A stretch of 64,000 nt of DNA, from positions 221,899-285,898 of the forward strand of contig NZ_JAAATX020000006.1 of NCBI RefSeq assembly GCF_009908265.2. The letters run 5' to 3'. The translations under genes were made by a program, and so were the position numbers. This document shows positions 1 through 9,214 of this stretch, one piece after another; position 1 is the stretch's first letter, and the number at the start of each line of letters is the position of its first letter. The notes beneath the pieces are model-generated. The model was given only the letters and a program-made list of their open reading frames with translations, made no database searches and had not been told where the DNA came from. The stretch comes from Paragemmobacter amnigenus (GTDB taxonomy: Bacteria; Pseudomonadota; Alphaproteobacteria; Rhodobacterales; Rhodobacteraceae).

Positions 1-1
1 C

Positions 2-601
2 TTCCTTGCCCCGCTGATCTTCGGCAACACCGGCAATGTCGGCCTGCCGCTCGCGCTCTTCGCCTTCGGGCAGGCGGGGCTGGGCTATGCGGTCGTCGTC
101 TTTGCCGTGATGATCCTGTGGCACTTCACCTTCGGCCTCTGGATGGTCGCGGGCGGAGGCTCCCCCGCGCGGCTGCTGCGCGAACCCATCATGGGCGCCA
201 CGCTTCTGGGCGCGCTCTTCCTCTGGCAGGGCTGGGAAACCCCGCGCTGGCTGACCAACTCGCTCGACCTTCTCGGCCAGATCGCCATCCCGCTCATGCT
301 CATCACGCTGGGCGTTGCCGTCGCACGGCTCAACGCGGGCAAGCTCGGCCGCGCCGTCTGGCTCTCGCTCCTGCGCGCGGCCATCTGCCTTGCCGCCTCT
401 CTCGGCGCGGGGCTGCTCTTCGGCCTGCCCCCCGTGGCGCTCGCCGTCCTGATCCTGCAGGTCACCACCCCCGTCGCCGTCACCTCCTACATGATGGCGG
501 AAAAATACGGCGCCGACGCGCAATCGGTGGCCGGTCTCGTCATCGCCTCCACCCTGCTCTCGGTGGTCACACTTCCGCTCACTCTCGCATTCCTGATCTG
601 A
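2..601 (+). CDS. AEC family (auxin efflux carrier-like) transporter, 3' part
   Basis: The left window edge cuts this gene; the visible frame begins at base 2 and gives 199 residues. The fragment is almost wholly hydrophobic, with about five membrane-spanning stretches. It opens with an asparagine/glycine-rich segment (FGNTGNVGLPLALF) typical of the AEC (membrane transport protein, PF03547) family just before its second half. Family members export or import small organic acids and similar solutes across the inner membrane; no substrate can be assigned here. It lies 76 bases before the lipoprotein gene on the same strand. The missing N-terminal half prevents further classification. Confidence 0.8.
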   Translation, partial: FLAPLIFGNTGNVGLPLALFAFGQAGLGYAVVVFAVMILWHFTFGLWMVAGGGSPARLLREPIMGATLLGALFLWQGWETPRWLTNSLDLLGQIAIPLMLITLGVAVARLNAGKLGRAVWLSLLRAAICLAASLGAGLLFGLPPVALAVLILQVTTPVAVTSYMMAEKYGADAQSVAGLVIASTLLSVVTLPLTLAFLI

Positions 602-677
602 CGGAACGCAGTCAGCAGTTTCCCCCGCCGCGCTTTTCCCCTATCCTCCCGTCAAAACAATACCGTGCGAGGGGCAA

Positions 678-1262
678 ATGAGCAGATTTCTCCGCGCGTC
701 GATCCTGCTTCTGTTGCTCGCCTCCTGCGGGGGCGGCAGGTTCTCGGCGCCCCGTAACCTTGACAACGCCTGCGCCATTCTGGACGAGCGTCCGGCCTAT
801 TACCGCGCCATGAAGGACGCGGAACGCCGCTGGGGCATCCCGATCCACGTGCAGATGGCGACCTTCCATCAGGAATCGAAATTCATCGGCAATGCCCGCA
901 CCCCGCACCGCTATGCGCTGGGCGTCATCCCGATGGGCCGCCAGTCCTCGGCCTATGGCTACAGCCAGGCCCTCGACGGGACGTGGGAGGAATACGAGGA
1001 CGCGGTCGGCCGCTTCGGCGCGCGCCGCGACCGCATCGACGACGCGGCCGATTTCATGGGCTGGTACATGGACATCTCCACCCAGAAGCTCGGCATCTCG
1101 AAATGGGACGCACAGGCGCAGTATCTGGCCTATCACGAAGGCCGCACCGGCTATGCCAACCAGTCCTATCTGGGCAAGCCGTGGCTGATGGATGTCTCGG
1201 CCAAGGTCGCCCAGCGGGCCGAGATGTACCGCGGCCAACTCGCCTCTTGCGGCGCGATCTGA
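678..1262 (+). CDS. Lytic transglycosylase-like lipoprotein
   Basis: Protein of 194 residues with a short hydrophobic leader ending in a lipobox (LLLASC, Cys about 16), so probably a lipoprotein. The rest resembles the SLT lysozyme-like fold: MATFHQESKF carries the usual catalytic-Glu context (HQES), followed by a SSAYGYSQAL segment and QYLAYHEGRTGY, which match the G-Q-x-x and YH-G-x-x-Y parts of transglycosylase SLT domains. Such enzymes cleave the peptidoglycan glycan strand in the periplasm. Start chosen at ATG 678, preceded by GCGAGGGG. It converges on lolA, whose stop lies 17 bases beyond its own. Confidence 0.75.
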   Translation: MSRFLRASILLLLLASCGGGRFSAPRNLDNACAILDERPAYYRAMKDAERRWGIPIHVQMATFHQESKFIGNARTPHRYALGVIPMGRQSSAYGYSQALDGTWEEYEDAVGRFGARRDRIDDAADFMGWYMDISTQKLGISKWDAQAQYLAYHEGRTGYANQSYLGKPWLMDVSAKVAQRAEMYRGQLASCGAI

Positions 1263-1278
1263 CCCCCCGCGGCGGGGC

Positions 1279-1881
1279 CTACTGGCCCCGCTTCTCGCGC
1301 TCCACCGTGATGTTGAACAACGACGCGGGCAGATCGCCCCCCGTCACCATCCGGTCGAGGATCACGTCGGTCTTGTTGCCCAGATCATCCGTGATCACCC
1401 ATTGCCGCAGCGCGACCGGATTGTCCGAAAACACCAGCTCGATCGTGCCGTATTGCGGGTTCTCGGGGTCCTGCGCCACGACGCGCGTGCTATCCTGCGC
1501 CTCGTAATGGCCCACCACCATCTTCGCGCGGCCAAGGTCCACCGTCCGCTCGAGGATGATGTTCAGCGGCGTGCGCTTCAGCGGATACTGCTCCGGCGGC
1601 TGGTTCGACTTGGCGTCGAAGATCGCCACCTGCCCGCCCCCCGCCATCACCAGCGACCGGTCCGGCGGCGCATATTCGAACCGCACCCGCCCCGGCCGCT
1701 TGATGTACAGCGTCCCGGTCGAGATGGTGCCATCCGAATTCACCTGCGTGAACTCGGCCTCGGCCGTGGTCAGCGCGTTCAGATAGGCGCTCAGCTTGGC
1801 CAGAGGGATCGGCTCGGCCATCGCCGGCAGACCAAGGGCAAGCGCAAGGATCGGGGCCAGAAGGGCGGTGCGTCTGTTCAT
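1279..1881 (-). CDS. lolA: Outer-membrane lipoprotein carrier protein LolA
   Basis: Protein of 200 residues with a Sec signal peptide (MNRRTALLAPILALALG, cleavage near AMA-EP). The mature part has the LolA pattern: LNALTTAEAEFTQ, then a repeated beta-strand region with GTLYIKRPGRVRFEY and a C-terminal DDLGNKTDVILDR stretch. LolA ferries lipoproteins through the periplasm from LolCDE to LolB or its functional substitute. The open frame extends upstream to base 2109, but that part is low-quality sequence; ATG 1881, after TTGGGGAC, gives the signal peptide directly. In relatives lolA often follows ftsK; here dadA and a KamA-like gene lie between them. Confidence 0.9.
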   Translation of the reverse strand: MNRRTALLAPILALALGLPAMAEPIPLAKLSAYLNALTTAEAEFTQVNSDGTISTGTLYIKRPGRVRFEYAPPDRSLVMAGGGQVAIFDAKSNQPPEQYPLKRTPLNIILERTVDLGRAKMVVGHYEAQDSTRVVAQDPENPQYGTIELVFSDNPVALRQWVITDDLGNKTDVILDRMVTGGDLPASLFNITVEREKRGQ

Positions 1882-2230
1882 GTCCCCAATATACGCCCTC
1901 CCCGCGCGCCTTGCATCCCCGCACACCCCCATGTTGCGGCCTTGTGCCGATCCTGTGACCGGCGGTGACAAGGTCCACCCCGCCCCGGACCTGCTCCGGG
2001 GCCTCCCCGTCCACCCGCGCCACTTCCTCCACCGACGCAAATCTCCAAATTTCCGGCCTTTTTCATAAATTCCTTCGACCTTTACAATCCAGAACGGAAG
2101 TTTCTTCACTTATTTCTGACAAAAACGACCATTCCTCCCGCAACGACCCACCCCCGCGCAAAACATCGCAAACACCTCCCGCCCCCTTTCCCCCATCCTC
2201 CAGCCAATCCCCAAGGAATCGGAGCGGGCC
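1882..2230. promoter_or_regulatory. Divergent intergenic region lolA / dadA
   Basis: This 349-base gap separates leftward lolA from rightward dadA. I see no credible gene in it. The part at about 2040-2130 is markedly AT-richer than the surroundings (AAATTTCC, TTCATAAATTCC, CACTTATTTC), and 2130-2220 is strongly pyrimidine-rich on the + strand. The AT-rich part is the likely place for the dadA promoter and for an Lrp/AsnC-type regulator, which commonly controls dadA in Proteobacteria, but no clear dyad or -35/-10 pair could be fixed by eye. A ribosome binding site (GGAGCGG) precedes dadA. Confidence 0.4.
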
Positions 2231-3532
2231 ATGAAAGTCGTTATCCTCGGCGCAGGCGTGATCGGCGTGACCTCGGCCTGGTATCTGGCCAAGGCCGGCC
2301 ACGAGGTGACGGTGATCGACCGCCAGCCCGGCCCCTCGCTGGAAACCTCCTTCGCCAATGCGGGCGAGATCAGCCCCGGCTACTCCTCCCCCTGGGCCGC
2401 GCCGGGCATTCCGCAAAAGGCCATCAAGTGGATGTTCATGAAGCACGCGCCGCTCATCATCCAGCCTCGACCCGACCTTCACAAACTCGGCTGGATGGCG
2501 AAGATGCTGGCGAACTGCACCACCGCCGCCTACCAGACCAACAAGCGCCGCATGGTGCGCCTTGCCGAATACTCGCGCGACTGCCTGATGGAACTGCGCG
2601 CCGAAACCGGCATCGCCTATGACGAACGCACCCAAGGCACGCTGCAACTCTTCCGCACGCAGAAACAGGTCGAAGGCGCCGCCAAGGACATCGAAGTCCT
2701 CCGCGCCGACGGCGTCCCGTTCGAGGTGCTGGACCGCGACGCCTGCATCGCCGCCGAACCGGGGCTGGCCGCAGCCCGTGACAAGATCGCGGGCGGCCTG
2801 CGCCTGCCGGGCGACGAAACCGGCGACTGCTTCAAATTCACCAACGCGCTGGCGGCGATGGCCGAACAGCTTGGCGTGACCTTCCGCTACGGCGTCTCCA
2901 TCGAAGGGCTGGACTCCGAAGGCGGCCGCATCACCGCCGCCCGCACCGGCGAAGGCCGCATCACGGCGGATGCCTTCGTCGTGGCACTGGGCAGCTACTC
3001 GCCCTTCCTCGTCGCGCCCTTCGGGATGAAACTGCCGGTCTATCCGGTCAAGGGCTACTCCATCACCGTCCCGATCACGGACGAAAGCCGCGCCCCTGTC
3101 TCCACCGTCATGGACGAAACCCACAAGATCGCCATCACCCGCCTCGGCGACCGCATCCGCGTCGGCGGCATGGCGGAAATCGCGGGCTTCGACCTGTCGC
3201 TGAACCCCAAACGCCGCGCCACGCTGGAACATTCCGTCGAAGACCTCTTCGGCGGTGCGGGCGACCAGTCGCGCGCCACCTTCTGGACCGGCCTGCGCCC
3301 GATGACGCCCGACGGCACCCCCGTCGTGGGCCGCTCCACCATCCCCAACCTCTTCCTGAACACCGGCCACGGCACGCTCGGCTGGACCATGGCCGCAGGC
3401 TCGGGCCGCGTGCTGGCCGACATCGTCTCGGGCAAGCGGACCGAGATCGAAAGCGCCGACCTTGGCTATGCGCGCTACCTCAAGGACCGCGCGCGCGGCG
3501 CACAGGGCTTCGGCGCGGCGCAGCCCGCCTGA
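2231..3532 (+). CDS. dadA: D-amino acid dehydrogenase (FAD-dependent, small subunit DadA)
   Basis: Protein of 433 residues that oxidatively deaminates D-amino acids, chiefly D-alanine, to 2-oxo acids and passes electrons into the respiratory chain at the inner membrane. The N-terminus is a Rossmann FAD motif ([20 protein letters not shown]) followed by an acidic end of strand 2 (VTVIDRQ). The segment [22 protein letters not shown] is characteristic of DadA, and the C-terminus has [17 protein letters not shown] and [15 protein letters not shown], the second FAD-binding block of DAO-fold enzymes. Length matches E. coli DadA (432). It stands alone without an alanine racemase gene nearby and is followed by a hairpin at 3539-3560. 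Confidence 0.92.
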   Translation: MKVVILGAGVIGVTSAWYLAKAGHEVTVIDRQPGPSLETSFANAGEISPGYSSPWAAPGIPQKAIKWMFMKHAPLIIQPRPDLHKLGWMAKMLANCTTAAYQTNKRRMVRLAEYSRDCLMELRAETGIAYDERTQGTLQLFRTQKQVEGAAKDIEVLRADGVPFEVLDRDACIAAEPGLAAARDKIAGGLRLPGDETGDCFKFTNALAAMAEQLGVTFRYGVSIEGLDSEGGRITAARTGEGRITADAFVVALGSYSPFLVAPFGMKLPVYPVKGYSITVPITDESRAPVSTVMDETHKIAITRLGDRIRVGGMAEIAGFDLSLNPKRRATLEHSVEDLFGGAGDQSRATFWTGLRPMTPDGTPVVGRSTIPNLFLNTGHGTLGWTMAAGSGRVLADIVSGKRTEIESADLGYARYLKDRARGAQGFGAAQPA

Positions 3533-3538
3533 CCCGCG

Positions 3539-3560
3539 GGATGGGCACCATTGCCCATCC
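3539..3560 (+). terminator. Hairpin after dadA
   Basis: A 9-bp perfect stem (GGATGGGCA at 3539-3547, TGCCCATCC at 3552-3560) closes a CCAT loop, starting six bases after the dadA stop codon. There is no T-run behind it, so intrinsic termination is only suggested. A second, smaller dyad (ATCCGT/ACGGAT, 3572-3585) follows. Confidence 0.5.
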
Positions 3561-3603
3561 TGCCCGACCCCATCCGTAAACGGATCATCGCTCCACAGCC
3601 CGC

Positions 3604-3654
3604 TGCGTGCTGACAGGTTGCGGTACAACCGTCGGCACAGCCGCCGGTACAGCC
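3604..3654 (+). repeat. Interspersed 12-bp-period element, copy 1
   Basis: Reads TGCGTGCT then four units on a 12-base period: GACAGGTTGCGG, TACAACCGTCGG, CACAGCCGCCGG and the partial unit TACAGCC. The same layout, unit for unit without gaps, recurs at 25347-25397 (+ strand) and 18123-18166 (- strand). This copy lies in the convergent gap between dadA and the KamA-like gene, ending four bases before the latter's stop. Units share YACRRY at the start and CGG (once CTG) at the end. Confidence 0.65.
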
Positions 3655-3658
3655 ATCT

Positions 3659-4693
3659 TCACCGCTCCGGATCGCGGTACCCATGCACCCCGCCCCGCCA
3701 GTCGGTGATGCGCCACAGGCCCCCGCCCAACGGCTCGGCATAGTCCCGCACCAGCGGCACCTTCCCGTAACCCCCCGGAATATCAAGCACATAGGTCGGG
3801 ATCATCGCCCCGCTGACCCGCCCCCGCAGCGCGGCCATCAAGGCCTGCCCCTCGGCGATCGTCGTGCGGAAATGCCCTGTCCCCTTGGCCAGATCGCAAT
3901 GGTGCAGGTAATAGGGCTTCACCCGCAACCGCATGAGTTTGCGGAACAATTCCTCCAACACCGCCACGCTGTCATTGATGCCGCGCAGCAGAACCGACTG
4001 CGACAGCAGCCCCACGCCAGCCCCCGCCAATCGCCCCAAGGCCGCCTCCGCAGCCTCTCCGATCTCCTGCGCGTGGTTGGTATGGACCACGACCCAGACC
4101 ACCGGCCCCCGCAGCGCATCGACCAACTCCGGCGTGATCTTTTCCGGCGCAACCACCGGAATCCGCGTGTGAATCCGCACCACATCGACATGCGCAATCG
4201 CCGCCAGCCGGTCCATCAACCCCTTGATCCGGCGCGCAGAAAGCACCAGCGGATCACCCCCCGTCAGGATCACCTCGCGGATCGCCGGATTAACCGCGAT
4301 GTAATCCAGCGCGGCGACAAGATCAGCTTCGGGCAGCGATCCCTCGTCACCCACCGCCTCGCGGCGGAAACAGAAACGGCAATAGACCTCGCAGGTTTTC
4401 GTCACATGCAGGATGACACGGTCCGGATAGCGATGCGTCAGCCCCTTCACGGGGGAATGGGTCTCATCCCCGATGGGATCGCCCAATTCCCCGTCGCGGA
4501 TGGTCAGCTCCTCGACCGCGGGCACGAATTGCCGCGCCACGGGGTCATCCGCTGTGTCCACGCGGTCACGCATGGCCCGCGTCATGCGGATTCGGAACGC
4601 CTCTTCCACGGGGCGCAGGGCAGGGGCCGACGCGGGGGTGACCAGCCCCTCCTCCACCATCTCTGCCAATCCGTTGATCGCCCGAACCGCCAT
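3659..4693 (-). CDS. KamA/EpmB-family radical SAM lysine 2,3-aminomutase-like protein
   Basis: Protein of 344 residues. The radical-SAM cysteine triad is CEVYCRFC (residues about 101-108), followed by FRRE. GGDPLVLS, RIHTRIPVV and PYYLHHCDLAKGTGHF are shared with lysine 2,3-aminomutases and EpmB. PGGYGKVPL near the C-terminus carries the lysine expected to bind PLP. The size fits EpmB (about 342), which isomerises lysine to beta-lysine for modification of elongation factor P, rather than the longer clostridial KamA; neither efp nor epmA lies in this window, so the true substrate is unproven. ATG 4693 is preferred (GGAAGG upstream); a GTG at 4723 would add ten residues. Confidence 0.8.
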   Translation of the reverse strand: MAVRAINGLAEMVEEGLVTPASAPALRPVEEAFRIRMTRAMRDRVDTADDPVARQFVPAVEELTIRDGELGDPIGDETHSPVKGLTHRYPDRVILHVTKTCEVYCRFCFRREAVGDEGSLPEADLVAALDYIAVNPAIREVILTGGDPLVLSARRIKGLMDRLAAIAHVDVVRIHTRIPVVAPEKITPELVDALRGPVVWVVVHTNHAQEIGEAAEAALGRLAGAGVGLLSQSVLLRGINDSVAVLEELFRKLMRLRVKPYYLHHCDLAKGTGHFRTTIAEGQALMAALRGRVSGAMIPTYVLDIPGGYGKVPLVRDYAEPLGGGLWRITDWRGGVHGYRDPER

Positions 4694-4749
4694 GAACCGC
4701 CCTTCCGCCTCAGGGTGCGGCACCTAGCAAGGCAGGCCGCAAAGGACAA

Positions 4750-4769
4750 GGCCGCCCCGAAGGACGGCC
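4750..4769 (-). terminator. Probable ftsK terminator
   Basis: On the - strand a stem GGCCG...CGGCC with one internal mismatch and two further GC pairs closes a TTCG tetraloop, followed by TTGTCCTTT. The T-run is interrupted, so efficiency is uncertain, but the UUCG-type loop is the same as in the argG terminator at 27403-27422. Confidence 0.5.
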
Positions 4770-4802
4770 CCGCTTAACCTTCCGTTAACCCTTCGTTAAC
4801 CC
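4770..4802 (-). repeat. Three tandem 11-bp repeats before the KamA-like gene
   Basis: On the - strand the units are GGGTTAACGAA (4802-4792), GGGTTAACGGA (4791-4781) and AGGTTAAGCGG (4780-4770). They follow each other without spacing, starting one base after the ftsK stop and about 77 bases before the KamA-like start. The 11-base period is one helical turn, which would put each unit on the same face of the DNA, as in an operator or activator array. Confidence 0.55.
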
Positions 4803-4803
4803 C

Positions 4804-7800
4804 TCACGCCTCCGGCACGAGGATCTCGCGCTTGCCCACATGGTTCGCGCGGGTCACGACGCCCTCTTCCTCCATCTGCTCCACCAGCCTTGCGGCCTTG
4901 TTGTAGCCGATGCCCAGCTTGCGCTGGATGTAGGACGTCGAACATTTCCGGTCCTTCGCCACGATGGCCACCGCCTGATCGTAAAGGGCATCATCCCCAC
5001 CCTCGCCCGACCCGCCAAGGCCCAGCACCATGTCGATGTCATCCGCGCGGTCATCCTCGGGCCCCTCGACCACGCCGGACATATAGGCGGGCGGACCGAA
5101 GCTCTTGAGGTGATTGACGATTTCCTCGACCTCTTCGTCGGAAACGAAGGGCCCGTGGATACGCGTGATCTTCGCGCCACCGGCCATATAGAGCATGTCC
5201 CCCATACCCAGCAGTTGCTCCGCCCCCTGTTCGCCAAGGATGGTGCGGCTGTCGATCTTGGACGTGACCTGAAAGGAAATCCGCGTCGGGAAGTTCGCCT
5301 TGATCGTGCCGGTGATGACGTCGACCGAAGGCCGCTGCGTCGCCATGATCAGGTGGATGCCCGACGCCCGCGCCATCTGCGCCAGACGCTGGATGCAGGC
5401 CTCGATCTCCTTGCCCGCCACCATCATCAGGTCGGCCATTTCGTCAACGATCACAACGATATAGGGCAGAGCGACGGGGGCGAATTCCTCGGTCTCGAAG
5501 ACCGGCTCGCCGGTATCCTCGTCGAATCCCGTCTGGATCGTGCGCTTGAACATCTCGCCCTTGGCCATCGCCTCGCGCACCCGGCCGTTATAGCCCTCGA
5601 TGTTCCGCACGCCCATCTTGGACATCTTGCGGTACCGCTCCTCCATCTCGCCCACCACCCATTTGAGGGCGACGACGGCCTTCTTCGGGTCCGTCACCAC
5701 GGGCGACAGCAGATGCGGAATCCCGTCATAGACCGACAGTTCCAGCATCTTCGGGTCGATCATGATCAACCGGCATTCCTCGGGCGTCAGCTTGTAGAGA
5801 AGGCTCAGGATCATCGTGTTGATGGCGACCGATTTCCCCGACCCCGTGGTCCCCGCGATCAGCAGGTGGGGCATCTTGGCAAGGTTCGCCACCACCGGCT
5901 CGCCCCCGATATCCTTGCCGAGCGCGAGGGGCAGCCGCATGTTGCTGTCGCCAAAGTCCCGCGCCGAAAGGATTTCCCGCAGCACGACCTTTTCGCGGTG
6001 CGCGTTCGGCAATTCGATCCCGATCACCGTCCGTCCGGGCACCGTGGACACCCGCGCCGACAGCGCCGACATGCTGCGCGCGATGTCATCTGCCAGCCCG
6101 ATCACCCGCGACGCCTTCAGCCCCGGCGCGGGTTCCAGCTCGTACATGGTGACGACGGGGCCGGGGCGGACCGACACGATCTCGCCCTTCACCCCGTAAT
6201 CGTCCAGCACGTTCTCCAGCATCCGCGCATTCTCTTCCAGCGCCTCGTCCGAAAGCTGGTGACGCTGCACCGTCGACGGGGCCGACAGCAGCGACAGCGG
6301 CGGCAGTTCGTATTCCTGCTGGATTTCCTCGAATTTCAGGCGCGGCTGCGCCTCGGCCATGGCCTGCCGCGACACGGGGGCGGGCTTCTTGACCACATGC
6401 TGCACCACGGGGCGGCGGTCGGCCAACACGGGCGCCCGCGGCACGACCGGCGCAGGGTCGTAATCCGGTTCCAGATCCGCATCCGCCTCGGGGTTCCAGT
6501 CCGCAGAGCCGTCGGCGCGGAACATGTTCTGCCCTTCGTCCCATTCCGCCTCGTCGTGATAGGCGACGGGTTCCGCAGCCTCGGCCATCCGCTCTGCCGA
6601 CCGCAGCGCAGCCCCCAGCGGCGGAACGACCGAAGAGGTCACGGACACATCCGCCGCCGCAAAGACCGGCGGTTCGGGCGGCAGCGGCGGCACGGTACGG
6701 CCATGCGTGTTGGGGTCAAAGACCAACGGCTGCGGCCCGCGCCGCAATGCCGGTTCGCGGCGCTGGATCGCGGATTGCACCACGCTGACCGGACCGCCCG
6801 GATTGCGGATGCGCGACTTGATCGCGTCCGAGATGCGGGCGCGGATGCGGTCCTCGTCCGGCCCCAGATCGTCGTTGAACTCCGGCTCCGGCTCCACCAG
6901 TTCCGGCTCCGGCTCGACCAGACGGCGCTTGATCCCCGACACGCGCGACAGAAGGCCCAGCTTTTCCTTGGGCGGCGCATAATGCGCGGCCTCGGCCAGC
7001 GGGGCGGCATAGCGCGGCTCGGCCCTCAACTGCGCCGGACGGCCCCAATCCCCCGCCCCCTGCGCGGGCGACATCGGCGGTTCGCTCATCGGGCGGCGCA
7101 CCACGTTCTGCCGGCCTGCCGCCACCGGCAGCACCGGCGCAGCCTCGCCCCATGCGGTGGCCTGACGGCGCACCGCCGCACCCTGCCGCGCCTCCTGCGC
7201 CGCGCGGCGGCGGTCCTGCATGGCAAGGGCCGCACCCTGCGCCCCGCGCCCCGCAGCCCCCATCGCCCGCGAATAGGCCAGCACCGACCCCACCATCAGG
7301 AACCGCCCGATCACCCGCAGCTCCGCCATGTCAAAGCCGGTCACAAAGGTCATCATCGCCAGAAGGCCCAGCCCCATCACCAGCGACAGCAGCTTCAGAC
7401 TGATCCCCGCGCCCCCCGGCACGATGCCCACCAGCGCGCCCAGCACCGTATCCCCGAACAGCCCCCCCAGACCAAAGGAATGCGGCCAATCCGCCCCCGG
7501 CACCAGCGTCGCGGCATAGACCGAACACATCGCCACCGCGATCACGGCAAAGACGATCCGCCCCAGCGCCCGCTCGGCCCCGCGATGCAGCACAAAGCGC
7601 ACGCCCCATGCCGTCAGGATCAGCGGGATGGACCACGCCCCCTTGCCCCCGATGATCACCAGCGTGGACGACACCGCCGCCCCGAACCGGCCCAGCAGGT
7701 TCTTCGCCGGTTCCTCGGTCGCCACCATCCAGCCCGGATCGTCGGGGCTATAGCTCCACAGCATCAGCGCGAAGAGCAGCGCCACCCCGATCAGGACCAG

Positions 7801-7890
7801 CCCGATCAACTCGCGCCCGCGCCGTTCCAGCATCGCCTGCATGTTCTGATCCAGAAGGGGATCCCGCTGCCGTGCCTGATAGGATGCCAT
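4804..7890 (-). CDS. ftsK: DNA translocase FtsK
   Basis: Protein of 1028 residues that pumps DNA at the division septum and activates XerCD at dif. The N-terminal 200 residues hold four membrane helices (first at [16 protein letters not shown]). A long Pro/Ala/charged linker follows. The motor has Walker A GTTGSGKS (about 675-683), Walker [12 protein letters not shown] and [17 protein letters not shown]. The last 65 residues are the winged-helix gamma domain ([20 protein letters not shown]) that reads KOPS. ATG 7890 is chosen over a much longer open frame because it starts directly before the first membrane helix. It lies 11 bases after the aminotransferase stop, suggesting one transcript. 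Confidence 0.95.
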   Translation of the reverse strand: MASYQARQRDPLLDQNMQAMLERRGRELIGLVLIGVALLFALMLWSYSPDDPGWMVATEEPAKNLLGRFGAAVSSTLVIIGGKGAWSIPLILTAWGVRFVLHRGAERALGRIVFAVIAVAMCSVYAATLVPGADWPHSFGLGGLFGDTVLGALVGIVPGGAGISLKLLSLVMGLGLLAMMTFVTGFDMAELRVIGRFLMVGSVLAYSRAMGAAGRGAQGAALAMQDRRRAAQEARQGAAVRRQATAWGEAAPVLPVAAGRQNVVRRPMSEPPMSPAQGAGDWGRPAQLRAEPRYAAPLAEAAHYAPPKEKLGLLSRVSGIKRRLVEPEPELVEPEPEFNDDLGPDEDRIRARISDAIKSRIRNPGGPVSVVQSAIQRREPALRRGPQPLVFDPNTHGRTVPPLPPEPPVFAAADVSVTSSVVPPLGAALRSAERMAEAAEPVAYHDEAEWDEGQNMFRADGSADWNPEADADLEPDYDPAPVVPRAPVLADRRPVVQHVVKKPAPVSRQAMAEAQPRLKFEEIQQEYELPPLSLLSAPSTVQRHQLSDEALEENARMLENVLDDYGVKGEIVSVRPGPVVTMYELEPAPGLKASRVIGLADDIARSMSALSARVSTVPGRTVIGIELPNAHREKVVLREILSARDFGDSNMRLPLALGKDIGGEPVVANLAKMPHLLIAGTTGSGKSVAINTMILSLLYKLTPEECRLIMIDPKMLELSVYDGIPHLLSPVVTDPKKAVVALKWVVGEMEERYRKMSKMGVRNIEGYNGRVREAMAKGEMFKRTIQTGFDEDTGEPVFETEEFAPVALPYIVVIVDEMADLMMVAGKEIEACIQRLAQMARASGIHLIMATQRPSVDVITGTIKANFPTRISFQVTSKIDSRTILGEQGAEQLLGMGDMLYMAGGAKITRIHGPFVSDEEVEEIVNHLKSFGPPAYMSGVVEGPEDDRADDIDMVLGLGGSGEGGDDALYDQAVAIVAKDRKCSTSYIQRKLGIGYNKAARLVEQMEEEGVVTRANHVGKREILVPEA

Positions 7891-7901
7891 GCCGCCGTTC
7901 C

Positions 7902-9080
7902 TCACCCATACACGCAGTCGCGCAGCCTGATCAGCCCGCGCCGCGTTTCTTCTGCGGGCGCCACAAGGGCGACCCGGATATATCCCTTGCCGGGGTTCTG
8001 CCCCCCGGCCTCGCGCGAAAGATAGGCGCCGGGCAGGACGCGCACGCCCGCCTCTTTCCACAGCTTCAGCGCCGCCTCCTCGCCATCCTCGACGGGCAGC
8101 CACAGGAAGAAACCGCCCTCGGGGTTCCGGAACCCCTGCACGGCCGCAAAGACCTCGTCCGCGATGCGGAACTTTTCCTGATAAAGCGCAAGGTTCGCCA
8201 CCACATGCGCCTCGTCGCTCCAGGCCCGCTCGCTCACCCGCTGCACGGGCAGGGGCAGGGGCGCACCGGCAAAGGCGCGCAATTGCCGGATGCGGGCAAT
8301 CCCTTGCGCGCCCCCCGCGACAAAGCCAGACCGCAGGCCGGGCAGGTTCGACCGTTTGGACAGCGAATGGAAGACGAACACACGCTCGGGGTCCGCGCCC
8401 GCCTCTGCCACCACCTGCAGCGCACCGGGCGGCGGCGCATCGCGCCAGATCTCGGAATAGCACTCGTCGGCAAAGATGCGGAAATCATGCCGTTCCGCCA
8501 GCGCCATCAGCCCCGCCAGATAGTCGCGCGACGCAATCGCCCCCTGCGGATTGGCGGGCGAACACAAATAGGCAATCGCCACGCGGTCCAGCACATCGGC
8601 AGGCAGGCCCGCATAATCCGGCAGGAACCCCGTCGCCGCCGTGGCAGGCACATAGACAGGCTCCGCCCCCATCGCCAAGGCGGCCACCGCATAGACCTGA
8701 TAGAACGGATTGGGCATCAGCACGACCGGCCGCCCGCCCCCCTTCGTCTCGGGACACAGGGCCACCGCCGCGTTGAACAGCCCCTCGCGCGTGCCGTTCA
8801 GCACCATCAGCCGGTCCTCGGCCAGTGTCACGCCATAGCGCCGCCCGATCCATCCCGAAATCGCCGCCAGCAGTTCGGGCGTCCCGTCATTGGGCGGGTA
8901 AACCCCGAAGCCCGCAATATTCTCCGACAGCACCCCCGCCACGAAATCCGGCATCGGATGGCGCGGTTCGCCGATCGTCATGGCAATCGGCTCGGCCCCC
9001 GGCTTGTGGGGGTCGAGCAATTTCCGCAAACGCGGAAACGCGTAATCCGGCAGGCTTTGAAACCGCTCTGGAAACTGCAT
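7902..9080 (-). CDS. dapC: Class I/II PLP aminotransferase, DapC-like
   Basis: Protein of 392 residues of the fold-type I aminotransferases. [15 protein letters not shown] contains the PLP-binding lysine and its arginine partner; [10 protein letters not shown] and ADECYSEIW are the usual Asn and Asp/Tyr cofactor contacts, and GYIRVALV holds the carboxylate-binding Arg. The N-terminal [28 protein letters not shown] matches the succinyldiaminopimelate aminotransferase (DapC) group, which acts in the succinylase branch of lysine and diaminopimelate synthesis. dapB lies 46 kb away in this window. The specific substrate is inferred from family resemblance. It is the gene directly upstream of ftsK. 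Confidence 0.75.
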   Translation of the reverse strand: MQFPERFQSLPDYAFPRLRKLLDPHKPGAEPIAMTIGEPRHPMPDFVAGVLSENIAGFGVYPPNDGTPELLAAISGWIGRRYGVTLAEDRLMVLNGTREGLFNAAVALCPETKGGGRPVVLMPNPFYQVYAVAALAMGAEPVYVPATAATGFLPDYAGLPADVLDRVAIAYLCSPANPQGAIASRDYLAGLMALAERHDFRIFADECYSEIWRDAPPPGALQVVAEAGADPERVFVFHSLSKRSNLPGLRSGFVAGGAQGIARIRQLRAFAGAPLPLPVQRVSERAWSDEAHVVANLALYQEKFRIADEVFAAVQGFRNPEGGFFLWLPVEDGEEAALKLWKEAGVRVLPGAYLSREAGGQNPGKGYIRVALVAPAEETRRGLIRLRDCVYG

Positions 9081-9214
9081 TCATGCCTCAATATCGGGGT
9101 CGTACCGCCCCGTTTCCCGGCACGATAACCAACAGACGCGCGGCGGTCCAGAAAAAGCCTGCGACCCCCGCCACTTGCGCGCCAAAGTTGTGGCTTTTGC
9201 GACTCGCGCGCGCC

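Noticed and set aside
2063..3628. Open frame of 521 codons opposite dadA
   Set aside because: dadA is unambiguous on the + strand; the opposite frame has no recognisable motif and runs through intergenic hairpins.
4840..8025. Open frame of about 1060 codons opposite ftsK
   Set aside because: It is antisense to a clear ftsK gene and its Arg/His/Pro-rich product is the usual by-product of third-position GC bias. No ribosome binding site or domain is visible.
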